From Candidatus Latescibacterota bacterium (GTDB lineage Bacteria; Latescibacterota; UBA2968): a stretch of 64,000 nt of DNA. Below the pieces are notes generated by a model that did no database searches, had not been told where the DNA came from, and saw nothing but the letters and a program-made list of their open reading frames with translations. Both the position numbers and the translations under genes were made by a program. The stretch lies in the NCBI GenBank assembly GCA_021295695.1, contig JAGWBW010000002.1, forward strand, positions 1 through 64,000, written 5' to 3'. Within the stretch, counting starts at the first letter, position 1, and each line of letters starts with the position of its first letter. Shown in pieces: positions 1 to 7,822 of the stretch.

Positions 1-35
1 TGCCCTGATAAATAAAAGAAAATGGAAATCACAGC

Positions 36-1298
36 ATGAATAGGGGCCTAAAATTTCTGGATCTTTTCGCGGGTGCTGGAGGGCTGTCCGAGGGATTTAT
101 ACAAGCGGGATTCGAGCCTGTCGCACACATTGAATCAGATAAAGCGGCCTGTTTTACTCTACGCACCCGGATGGCATACCACTATTTGAAGGACCGTGAC
201 CGGGTAGAACTGTATGCAGACTATCTGAATGGAATACTGAGCCGCCCAGATTTCTATGAACAGGTTCCGGAACGGATTATCAAATCGGTCATCAATGCTG
301 AGATAGGTGACGAAACACTGCCAGATATTTTCCGGCGGGTTGACGCTCTACTGGATAATTGTAGGCTTGATTTGATTGTCGGTGGACCTCCTTGCCAAGC
401 CTATTCCCTAATAGGACGTTCACGTGACTTGAATAGGATGAAGGGAGATAAGCGTAACTATCTGTATAACTATTACGCCAAATTTTTGAAGAGATACAAA
501 CCATTATACTTTGTCTTCGAAAATGTCACGGGTCTCCTATCTGCAAAAAATGAGGATGGCAGCCGCTATTTTGACGCCATGCTAAGCCTTTTTCGTGAAT
601 GTGGCTATAAAACCGATTTTCTGAATCTGTCAGCGGAGAATTATGGCGTTCTACAGAGACGAAAAAGAATAATTCTTGTCGGAAGAAGAGGTAAAGAGAC
701 TGATTTTTATCCAGAGCCAGACGAGTGGAATCCCGATACCTGTGTCAGAGAAATATTCTGCGATCTTCCCACTATTGCCGCAGGTGAAGGTGTCCCGGGG
801 CCATGTAATGTCGGACCATATCATGGACCATATCAGTATAAGGCAGGCATAAGAAATGACGATCTCCCGGTCACTTGGCATCAAGCGAGACCTAATACGG
901 AACAAGACCTTGAAATTTACCGGATCGCTGTTGATCAATGGAATAAAAAAAAGACTCGTCTGAATTACAATATGCTTCCGCCTCGTCTGAAAACACATAG
1001 ACACCGAAACTCGTTTCTGGATAGGTTCAAAGTCGTCGCTTGGGATCTGCCATTTTCTCATACCGTAGTTGCCCATATCGCCAAGGACGGTCACTATTAT
1101 ATTCATCCGGACGTTAATCAGAATCGATCAATCACACCCAGAGAGGCTGCAAGATTACAGACATTCCCGGATAGTTATTACTTTGAGAGCGTCAGAGATG
1201 TTCCAAGGCGCACGCCTGCTTTCCGTCAGATCGGCAATGCAGTGCCTGTGCTTCTGGCACGAAAAATAGCTGATAAATTGCAGGAGGTCTGGTTATGA
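36..1298 (+). CDS. C5-cytosine DNA methyltransferase (Dcm/HhaI class)
   Basis: This protein should methylate C5 of cytosine in a specific DNA site using S-adenosylmethionine. The ordered family motifs are visible: motif I FAGAGG near residue 11, motif IV PPCQ with the catalytic Cys at residue 120, motif VI ENV at 162-164, motif VIII QRRKR near 206, motif IX REAARLQTF near 368, and motif X QIGNAVP near 398. The length (420 aa) is normal for the family, and the target-recognition region should lie at roughly 220-360. Its last codons overlap the start of the next gene by 4 nt, so it is the first visible gene of an operon. No restriction nuclease is visible in the window, although the sequence upstream of base 1 is unknown. 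Function is well supported; the target site cannot be predicted. Confidence 0.95.
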   Translation: MNRGLKFLDLFAGAGGLSEGFIQAGFEPVAHIESDKAACFTLRTRMAYHYLKDRDRVELYADYLNGILSRPDFYEQVPERIIKSVINAEIGDETLPDIFRRVDALLDNCRLDLIVGGPPCQAYSLIGRSRDLNRMKGDKRNYLYNYYAKFLKRYKPLYFVFENVTGLLSAKNEDGSRYFDAMLSLFRECGYKTDFLNLSAENYGVLQRRKRIILVGRRGKETDFYPEPDEWNPDTCVREIFCDLPTIAAGEGVPGPCNVGPYHGPYQYKAGIRNDDLPVTWHQARPNTEQDLEIYRIAVDQWNKKKTRLNYNMLPPRLKTHRHRNSFLDRFKVVAWDLPFSHTVVAHIAKDGHYYIHPDVNQNRSITPREAARLQTFPDSYYFESVRDVPRRTPAFRQIGNAVPVLLARKIADKLQEVWL

Positions 1299-3448
1299 GC
1301 GCAAGCGGAACATACAAAATAAGACCGGCTGGTCGGCATATCCTGACCATCGGCCGCGATCTGATTCAGGATGTCTATGCGGCGGTCGTAGAACTGGTGA
1401 AGAACGCTTATGACGCCGATTCTCCTGATGTAAATATCAAATTTATGGCCAACCCTGACCATAGCGGATATTCCATCATTATCTCAGACCATGGTCACGG
1501 GATGTCCAGGGATACTGTCATTAACAAGTGGATGGTGCCGTCAACCCGAGACAAACTTGATCGGAGCACGAGTCCTTCCGGAAGGCTCATGCAGGGGCGT
1601 AAAGGGATAGGACGTTACGCGGCATCCCTTCTCGGCACAGACATGCTTCTCGAAACAGTCAGTGATGAAGGCGAGAAGACAACGGTCTATGTCGTGTGGG
1701 GCAACTTCGAGGATGCCGAATATCTGGATGACGTGGAAATCCTCATTGAAACCACTGAGGTATCCGAACCACCGGGTACCCAACTGACTATGGAAGGAGA
1801 TAGCGAACTTCTTGCTGGCTGGGACAAGGAACAGTTCAAAAAACTTCGTTTTGAACTAAAAAAATTGAAATCACCAGTGAATTCTGCTCTTAGCAGTGAT
1901 GACTTTTGTATAAACCTGAAAGTTGAAGGCTTTCCCGGTGTAGAGGACATCACTGAAACTATTGAGCCATTTCCTCTATTTGATCTCTTTGATTACAAGA
2001 TAGCTGGCAAAATTGGTGCTGATGGAAAAGGCACACTGACCTATTCATCGCAGAAAGTTCGTAACACCGCCGACGAGAGTATTCCTTTTGATTTTGGTGA
2101 GCCTACCGGATGCGGTGAACTTGATATTGATGTACGGGTGTATGATCGTGACAAGGATGCTATTGATTCTTTGATAGGACGTGGTCTTCAGGATGAATTC
2201 GGTGACTACGTCGGAAAACTCGAGGCAAGGCGGCTTCTCAACGCCTCTAACGGCATAGGTGTTTACCGAAACGGATTTCGTATCCGGCCGCTGGGTGATC
2301 CAGAATTTGATTGGTTGAGGCTGAACGAGCAGCGTATCCAGAATCCGTCGCGTAAGATCGGTAGCAACCAAGTAATAGGGTATGTGCAGATTCAGTCGGA
2401 TGAGCGATCTGGTCTGATTGAAAAGAGCGCGCGAGATGGACTCAGGGAAAATGCGGCCTTTGTTCAACTGAACAAAATCACCGCAAAGGTCATCGCTGAA
2501 CTCGAAACACGACGGTTTGAATTCAGAATGAAAGCAGGTCTGAGCAGGCCTGTTATCAAAGTCGAACGTGAATTGGAACGCCTTTTTTCATTCGATGAAC
2601 TGAAACGGGATGTTTTGGAAAGACTTACTGGATCCGGAATTGACCAAAGAACCTCTGATAAGATTATTGAAATCATCAGTGGGGAAGAGGAAGGCAAGAA
2701 CAAAATTGCTGATGAAATACGCCAAGCTGTTGCCATTTATCAGGGGCAGGCCACCTTGGGAAAAATTATTAACGTGATCCTTCATGAAGGCAGACGGCCA
2801 CTCAATTATTTCCGAAACCAGATACCAAACCTCCGATACTGGTACAAATCATTTCGGAAAACTGAGAATTTAAAAAATCTTGAGAAATCTCTGTCAATTG
2901 TTGAGGGCATAGGCATGAATGCAGAGTTTTTTGTCAATCTCTTCAACAAACTTGATCCTCTGGCAGCGGGGAAGCGCTCTAAGAAAGAGCCGCTTGCGCT
3001 GAAGAAAGAGATAGAAAACGTGCTTGCTGTCTTCGAACAAGGAATGAAGTCTCAGAAGGTAATCGCTGAAATTACAGGATCCGACGACTTTAGATTTTCC
3101 TCTTGGCGTCAGGATGTCAATGCGATTTTCACAAATCTTGTAGACAACAGTCTGTACTGGATGAGTGAAAAAAAAATTCTCAAACGAAAAATTATTATTG
3201 AACTCTCAACAGACGGTAATTCTCTACTGCATGTGGACTATCGAGACACCGGTCCAGGCATTGAACCACGCTTCATTGCAAACGAAGTGATTTTCGAACC
3301 CCATTTCTCCACCAAACCATCTGGTACTGGTCTGGGATTGGCAATTGCTGGTGAAGCCGCCGCACGGAACGATCTTGAATTGAAAGCTTTTGAGTCTGAA
3401 GAAGGAGCTTGGTTCAGGTTACAACCGAAAATGGAGGATGAGGAATGA
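1295..3448 (+). CDS. Dual-GHKL ATPase / histidine kinase-like protein
   Basis: This 717-residue protein carries two ATP-binding GHKL modules. The N-terminal one resembles HSP90/MutL-type folds: N-box ELVKNAYDAD near residues 34-43, G1 motif SDHGHGM near 64-70, and glycine-rich KGIGRYA near 103. The C-terminal one resembles a sensor kinase: N-box NLVDNSLYWM near 614, DTGPGI near 651, and STKPSGTGLGLAIA near 672. Before it, His497 lies in HEGRRPLNYF, which resembles a phosphoacceptor H-box. No membrane segment is evident, so it should be cytosolic. It overlaps the methyltransferase gene by 4 nt (ATGA) and the receiver-protein gene by 4 nt, so co-translation is likely. I infer that it senses a DNA or nucleotide state and phosphorylates the downstream receiver. 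It could instead act as a MutL/HSP90-like ATPase with a degenerate kinase part. Confidence 0.85.
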   Translation: MSASGTYKIRPAGRHILTIGRDLIQDVYAAVVELVKNAYDADSPDVNIKFMANPDHSGYSIIISDHGHGMSRDTVINKWMVPSTRDKLDRSTSPSGRLMQGRKGIGRYAASLLGTDMLLETVSDEGEKTTVYVVWGNFEDAEYLDDVEILIETTEVSEPPGTQLTMEGDSELLAGWDKEQFKKLRFELKKLKSPVNSALSSDDFCINLKVEGFPGVEDITETIEPFPLFDLFDYKIAGKIGADGKGTLTYSSQKVRNTADESIPFDFGEPTGCGELDIDVRVYDRDKDAIDSLIGRGLQDEFGDYVGKLEARRLLNASNGIGVYRNGFRIRPLGDPEFDWLRLNEQRIQNPSRKIGSNQVIGYVQIQSDERSGLIEKSARDGLRENAAFVQLNKITAKVIAELETRRFEFRMKAGLSRPVIKVERELERLFSFDELKRDVLERLTGSGIDQRTSDKIIEIISGEEEGKNKIADEIRQAVAIYQGQATLGKIINVILHEGRRPLNYFRNQIPNLRYWYKSFRKTENLKNLEKSLSIVEGIGMNAEFFVNLFNKLDPLAAGKRSKKEPLALKKEIENVLAVFEQGMKSQKVIAEITGSDDFRFSSWRQDVNAIFTNLVDNSLYWMSEKKILKRKIIIELSTDGNSLLHVDYRDTGPGIEPRFIANEVIFEPHFSTKPSGTGLGLAIAGEAAARNDLELKAFESEEGAWFRLQPKMEDEE

Positions 3449-4506
3449 GTGTATTGCGACTGCTTATAGTTGAGGATGATGAACAGGATCTATCTACCTG
3501 TAGAGATACTGTCGAAAGATACGAAAATGAAAAGCAGCGGGAGGTCAAACTTGTCGAATGTAAAGATGTCGAGGAAGCTTTCTCCGTGCTTGATAATTCC
3601 TTCGACGGTGCAATCATTGATCTGACACTTGGAAATGATAGTGATGCAGGCAATCAAGTTATACGGAAAATTGAAGATTCACAGTTTCGGATTCCAGTCT
3701 TTATTCTGACTGGAACCCCTGTCAATACGGATTTTGCACATATAAAAGTTTTCAAAAAAGGGGACCCTGGAGCAGGATACGATGATTTGTTGGACAGATT
3801 CTGGGATATTTATAACACGGGGCTTACTCGCATTATGGGGGGCAGGGGCATCATAGAACAAACATTGAGCCAAGTGTTTTTGAAAAACCTTATCCCTCAG
3901 ATAGATAAATGGATAGATTATGGTGAGGACAATTCTTCCAGAACCGAAAAGGCTCTTTTTCGGCACACGCTGAATCATCTGCTCCAGCTTCTTGATGATG
4001 ACGCAGACAGTTGCTTTCCCGAAGAAGTCTATCTGTACCCGCCGCTTAATGACGACATCCGGACTGGTAGCCTTGTTAAAGAAAAGGAAAGTGGGAAGTG
4101 GTTTGCTGTCATGAGTCCAGCCTGCGACCTTGTCGTGAGGGAAGATGGCAGCCGTAATACTGACAGGATTCTTATTGTCGAAGTTGATCTTGGAACGACG
4201 TTATTTCCATGGTTTAATGATACAAATCTGAGTAAAACCAGAAAGGGAGAGTTGAAACGAGCGTTTGGGAACAACAAATCAGCCTATCATCACTGGCTTC
4301 CTAAGACGGATTTCTTTGAAGGCGGGTTCCTCAATTTTAGAAAACTTTTCACTTGGGAAATTGGGCAATTCCAAGAAAAATTTCACACACCTCCTGAAAT
4401 ACAAATCTCGTTATCTTTTGTGAAGGATATTGTGGCGCGTTTTTCATCATACTACGCTCGTCAGGGCCAGCCAGATATTGATTTTGACAGATTTATCAAC
4501 TCTTGA
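3445..4506 (+). CDS. Response-regulator receiver protein with unknown C-terminal domain
   Basis: Residues 1 to about 115 form a receiver domain: acidic pair near residues 11-12, phosphoacceptor Asp59 in the AIIDLTL strand, Thr89 in FILTG, and conserved Lys near 104. Residues of about 120-353 match no output domain I recognise: no helix-turn-helix, GGDEF, HD or PP2C signature. This part has a conserved-looking SPACDLV motif near 224-230. The start overlaps the upstream kinase-like gene by 4 nt, so the pair should be made in a fixed ratio. I infer that phosphorylation by the partner switches an unknown activity of the C-terminal half, possibly an effector. The receiver call is strong; the effector role is a guess from context. 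Confidence 0.8.
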   Translation: MSVLRLLIVEDDEQDLSTCRDTVERYENEKQREVKLVECKDVEEAFSVLDNSFDGAIIDLTLGNDSDAGNQVIRKIEDSQFRIPVFILTGTPVNTDFAHIKVFKKGDPGAGYDDLLDRFWDIYNTGLTRIMGGRGIIEQTLSQVFLKNLIPQIDKWIDYGEDNSSRTEKALFRHTLNHLLQLLDDDADSCFPEEVYLYPPLNDDIRTGSLVKEKESGKWFAVMSPACDLVVREDGSRNTDRILIVEVDLGTTLFPWFNDTNLSKTRKGELKRAFGNNKSAYHHWLPKTDFFEGGFLNFRKLFTWEIGQFQEKFHTPPEIQISLSFVKDIVARFSSYYARQGQPDIDFDRFINS

Positions 4507-4578
4507 AATAGGCGTATAGGAAGTTGCACCCCACCCCCATCTCACCGCATCCCATATCTTCTTCTCGAATCGCGTAAT

Positions 4579-4749
4579 TCATGTAGCAAACCTTGCGAGT
4601 GTCCCTTTTCCTCTTGCTGTCATAAATTCTGAGCCTCGCACAGCGTCTTCGGTTCCAGCATTCTCAAGCAGACCGTGAATTTCGTGCTTGAGTGAGGTTC
4701 GCTCCTCATCCGGATATTCGCCGGTCGTACCTGTATGATAAGTTCTCAA
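4579..4749 (-). CDS. Possible small ORF or gene remnant (56 aa, TTG start)
   Basis: A short open frame on the minus strand could encode 56 residues rich in charged amino acids (about residues 12-24 hold Pro, Asp, Glu, Arg, Lys and His). The only start in frame is a TTG, and a stop lies a few codons upstream. The predicted protein matches no family I recognise. It sits between the 3' end of the methyltransferase operon and a DUF2442 gene on the same strand, about 20 nt downstream of the latter. It could be a small co-transcribed gene, the tail of a broken gene, or chance. Composition looks protein-like rather than random, but support is weak. Confidence 0.25.
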   Translation of the reverse strand: MRTYHTGTTGEYPDEERTSLKHEIHGLLENAGTEDAVRGSEFMTARGKGTLARFAT

Positions 4750-4770
4750 CCTATTTCCTCATCTTCGGTC

Positions 4771-5037
4771 TTATTGTCTTTGGATAACTTCGGACGCAAG
4801 AGCGGTCGGCTGGCTTTCCAGATAGAGCGTGTCATAGCTCAGATCTAACTCGCCTGGCCACTCCACTGAACCTGCTACTACACGGACTGCCTGAAAGGCA
4901 GCGAGATTCTGAAGGCGCACAAAGACACCGCGCTGGAGATAGGGCTTCACATCGAATATCCGTTGCTCACCATTCTCAAATATTAACTCCAGTTGGTAAT
5001 CCTCGAGCGGGCGTACCTGCTTGACATAGGGATTCAT
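4771..5037 (-). CDS. DUF2442 domain protein
   Basis: This 88-residue protein matches the pattern of DUF2442: a basic N-terminus, a strand with LELIFENGE, FDVKPYL, and the closing VEWPGELDLSYDTLY. Family members are small, often lie beside toxin-antitoxin or mobile genes, and have no established biochemical role. The gene begins 18 nt downstream of the end of a secreted-protein gene on the same strand and may be transcribed with it. Nothing in the sequence shows a catalytic residue or an export signal. The family call is fairly secure; the function is unknown. Confidence 0.75.
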   Translation of the reverse strand: MNPYVKQVRPLEDYQLELIFENGEQRIFDVKPYLQRGVFVRLQNLAAFQAVRVVAGSVEWPGELDLSYDTLYLESQPTALASEVIQRQ

Positions 5038-5054
5038 TTTAATCTCTCAAGCCA

Positions 5055-5930
5055 TCATCTATCACCCGATAATTTCGCATACTCAATTTCCAATGGCTGG
5101 GTGATTAGGTTTGTTAATTCCAGGAGATCGGGCCTGCCGGGAGGGACGTCTTTCTCCATCTTCCCATCGGGATACACGGTTACTGTGTCTATCCTTTTTA
5201 TGAATCCCTTTTTTGCTGTCGCTCGATTGATCTGGAAGCCGTCTTTTGAAATTGCCATGCGAGTCTGTACAATGCGTCCTTCGCCGATAATGCGAAAAAG
5301 AAAACCCAGGATGCCGGATGTTGGGCGGCCTGTAAGCCCTTCTATCTCATCATAGATGACCCAATCCCCAAAATCCAGCAATCGGTAGGTCATCACCCGC
5401 TGATTGGTTACTTTGAGATTCGGCGTTGAGAGCGTATCCAGATACGAATACCGATCCGGCTTGCCGGGCTGGTCCTTCCACCAAACTCGTACATTTACTG
5501 CCAGTTCTGGCGTTGGGGCTTTCACTATCTCTCGGATGACCCGATCTACCCGATAATCTACCTCCGTAATCTGTTTGTATTGATAGGATAACCGCGCGTA
5601 CTGGGGCATCGCGTCTTCTGTGCGTGCGGTCACTTCCATAAATGCCTGAAACCAGTTCTCGTACCCGATAAATAGCGGCAGCCCCTGCGGATCGCGCGCT
5701 CTTGCCTTTTGCGCGAGATAAAGTATCATATCCCCCTGAAACCGTGCGCCATTGGTCGTTGCTGTCGGATCGTAATCACCACACTGCCGCATCGCCTCTA
5801 CGATCTCTGCCCGACTCACCACCTGATACCCAGGGCGCACATCGTTTGCACATGCTGGCCGATCCAGAAAAAAGAAAAAACAAAGGAGGGTTGCGATTCT
5901 CAACCCCCCTTTGTTGTGAAAGCTCGTCAT
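5055..5930 (-). CDS. Secreted protein of unknown function (paralog A)
   Basis: I do not recognise this 291-residue protein. The N-terminus has a basic stretch, a hydrophobic core rich in Leu, Cys and Phe, and a small-residue region near ACAND at about 27-31, which fits a Sec signal peptide, so the product is probably periplasmic or outer-membrane associated. The body has features also found in the neighbouring gene: WWKDQPGKPDRYSY, a YRLLDFGDW strand, TRMAISKDG, and VTVYPDGKMEKDVPP. The two proteins are clearly homologous from end to end, roughly three quarters identical by eye. The layout is a tandem duplication with only 13 nt between the genes. The alternating strands suggest a beta-rich fold resembling outer-membrane lipoprotein-sorting proteins, but that is only an impression. 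Confidence 0.8.
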   Translation of the reverse strand: MTSFHNKGGLRIATLLCFFFFLDRPACANDVRPGYQVVSRAEIVEAMRQCGDYDPTATTNGARFQGDMILYLAQKARARDPQGLPLFIGYENWFQAFMEVTARTEDAMPQYARLSYQYKQITEVDYRVDRVIREIVKAPTPELAVNVRVWWKDQPGKPDRYSYLDTLSTPNLKVTNQRVMTYRLLDFGDWVIYDEIEGLTGRPTSGILGFLFRIIGEGRIVQTRMAISKDGFQINRATAKKGFIKRIDTVTVYPDGKMEKDVPPGRPDLLELTNLITQPLEIEYAKLSGDR

Positions 5931-5943
5931 GTTATCCCTTTAT

Positions 5944-6822
5944 CTATCGCCAAATAGCTTTCACATAATCAATTTCCAGTGGCTGCATGATTCTCTTTTC
6001 CAGTTCCAAGAGATCTGGTCGGTCAGGTGGGACATCTTTCTGCATTGTTCCATCGGGATACACCGTCACGGTGGTCATTTTTTTTACGAATCCCTTTTTT
6101 GCTGTCGCTCGCATGACCTGGAGACCATCCTTTGAAACTGCCATGCGAGTCTGTAAAATGCGGCTTTCGCCGAGAACCCGAAAAAGAATACCCAGTACGC
6201 CGGATGTTGGGCGCGCTGTAACGCCATCGAACTCATCATAGGCAATCCAATCGCCAAAATCCAGCAATCGATAGGATATCACCTGGTAATTGGTTAATCT
6301 CAAATTCGGCGACGAAAGTGTATCCCTGTAAGAATACCGATCCGGCTTGCCGGGCTGGTCCTTCCACCAAACTCGTACATTTGTTGCCAGTTCTGGCGTT
6401 GGGGCTTCCTTTACCTCGTCTATGACGCGATCTACCCGATAATCTATTTCTGTATCCTGTTTGTATTGATAGGATAACTGCGCGTACTGGGGCATCGCGT
6501 CTTCCGTGCGTGCGAGCACTTCCATATACGCCCGAAACCAGTCCTCATATCCGATAAATAGCGGCAGCCCCTGCGGATCGCGATCTCTTGCCTTCCGCGC
6601 GAGATAACACACCACATCCGCCTGAAACCGCGCGCTATTGGTCGTCGCTGTCGGGTCGTAATCGCTATACTGCCGCATCGCCTCTATCACCTCTGCCCGA
6701 CTGACCACCTGATACCCCGGACGCGCTGTATCTGCCTCGACACATGCTGGACGATACAGTGATAAGAAAAAACAGAGGAAGATTGCGACTTTCAACCCTC
6801 CCCTGTAGTGAAAGCTCGTCAT
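5944..6822 (-). CDS. Secreted protein of unknown function (paralog B)
   Basis: This 292-residue protein is the upstream copy of a tandem pair. It shares with its neighbour the signal-peptide-like N-terminus (starting MTSFH), WWKDQPGKPDRYSY, YRLLDFGDW, RPTSGVLGILFR, and the VTVYPDG segment. The two upstream regions are also alike, so the duplication included the translation start. Divergence is spread evenly, and both frames are intact, which suggests that both copies are functional. The gene lies 20 nt downstream of the coiled-coil protein gene and is probably co-transcribed with it. No catalytic signature was found; export is inferred from the N-terminus only. Confidence 0.8.
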   Translation of the reverse strand: MTSFHYRGGLKVAIFLCFFLSLYRPACVEADTARPGYQVVSRAEVIEAMRQYSDYDPTATTNSARFQADVVCYLARKARDRDPQGLPLFIGYEDWFRAYMEVLARTEDAMPQYAQLSYQYKQDTEIDYRVDRVIDEVKEAPTPELATNVRVWWKDQPGKPDRYSYRDTLSSPNLRLTNYQVISYRLLDFGDWIAYDEFDGVTARPTSGVLGILFRVLGESRILQTRMAVSKDGLQVMRATAKKGFVKKMTTVTVYPDGTMQKDVPPDRPDLLELEKRIMQPLEIDYVKAIWR

Positions 6823-6842
6823 ATTATCCCTCGCTACGCGGT

Positions 6843-7697
6843 CTAATTTTTCAATACAATGAGGACGCGCTGGCCGACGAGCAGGGGATCGGAAAAGGAG
6901 ATACTGAGGGTTTGGGCTTCTTTATCTTCACTGAGTTGGTATTCTTTATCTTTCCCCAGTTTGCCATGGTCGTCGCACACAGCGGCGAGTTGGCCCTGTA
7001 CGCTGAAGGCTTTGCCAATCTCAACTTTCATAACGTCGGTGTTGTCAACATCGGGAAAATTTATAATCTTGTAGTTTTTGCGAATCCTTCGCCAGGTATG
7101 GAGATACCCCTGTTCTTTCAGTTTATCCTCGGTACCGACATAGACGAGGACTGAACTGATAATTTCCTTGGCATCCTGAAGGTCTTCTTTGGTAACCTGA
7201 AGGTCTTCTTTGGTAACCTGAAGGTCTTCTTTGGTAACCTGAAGATCTGCGCGCAATTTTTCGCTTTCCCGATGGGCTTTTTCCAGAGCCTCAGTTACGC
7301 GTTGAAGGCGATTGGTTTGCTCAAAGAGACTGTTGCGGAGGCTATCGCGGGCGGCTGTGACATTTTCGAGATCGCCTCTCAGAGTGGTGGAGAGACGCCG
7401 GTATTCTTTCATCTCATTGTTAAGGCGGTGGAGAGTGGTCAGCAAAACTTTATTTGATGTGCTGGTACTGTCCATTTGCGCACGTACAGAATCGATGCGG
7501 ACATTTAATCCATCGACCACCATATTTAGAGAGTCTATCATTGCATCATCGCGTTTGGCTTCTTCCTCCATTTGCATGACGTAGGGACTTTCTTGAATAA
7601 TTTCCTCTTCGCTGGGCAAAAACGCGATATACAAAAGAAGGGCCACTGCGATGGCTGCAATGCCAACTACCAGGATGATTTGCTTGTTGTTCTGCAT
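6843..7697 (-). CDS. Membrane-anchored periplasmic coiled-coil protein
   Basis: The protein (284 aa) starts MQNNK and is followed by one hydrophobic helix of about 20 residues near positions 7-26. It continues as a long charged, heptad-like region to about residue 180, which should form a coiled coil in the periplasm, and ends in a short beta-rich C-terminal domain with an EIGKAFSVQGQLAAV strand. A frame extended upstream begins with TTG, but a GGAGGT Shine-Dalgarno sits inside that extension, 5 nt before the ATG at 7697, so the ATG is preferred. Three identical seven-residue repeats (VTKEDLQ) lengthen the coiled coil. The gene heads the run containing the two secreted paralogs. The molecular role is unknown; a structural or scaffold role in the envelope is plausible. 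Confidence 0.8.
   Translation of the reverse strand: MQNNKQIILVVGIAAIAVALLLYIAFLPSEEEIIQESPYVMQMEEEAKRDDAMIDSLNMVVDGLNVRIDSVRAQMDSTSTSNKVLLTTLHRLNNEMKEYRRLSTTLRGDLENVTAARDSLRNSLFEQTNRLQRVTEALEKAHRESEKLRADLQVTKEDLQVTKEDLQVTKEDLQDAKEIISSVLVYVGTEDKLKEQGYLHTWRRIRKNYKIINFPDVDNTDVMKVEIGKAFSVQGQLAAVCDDHGKLGKDKEYQLSEDKEAQTLSISFSDPLLVGQRVLIVLKN
7180..7242 (-). repeat. Three perfect 21-nt tandem repeats in the coiled-coil gene
   Basis: Three exact copies of a 21-nt unit lie head to tail at 7180-7200, 7201-7221 and 7222-7242. Because 21 is a multiple of three, they add three VTKEDLQ heptads without breaking the frame. A heptad-length unit fits coiled-coil growth by replication slippage. Perfect identity suggests recent expansion. 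Confidence 0.95.
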
Positions 7698-7822
7698 GAT
7701 TACCTCCAAAAGAGAGACGGTTGCGAGAAATGAGGGTTGTGGGTGGTGGAGAGCAAGGAACTTTCTATGGGGCTGTCCCCGCTCTGGATTAGTTGCATGG
7801 TGAAAAGGTGTGGTCCTTCCTT

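Noticed and set aside
7180-7242. Repeats considered as a possible CRISPR array
   Set aside because: The three units are contiguous with no spacers, and they lie in frame in a coiled-coil gene.
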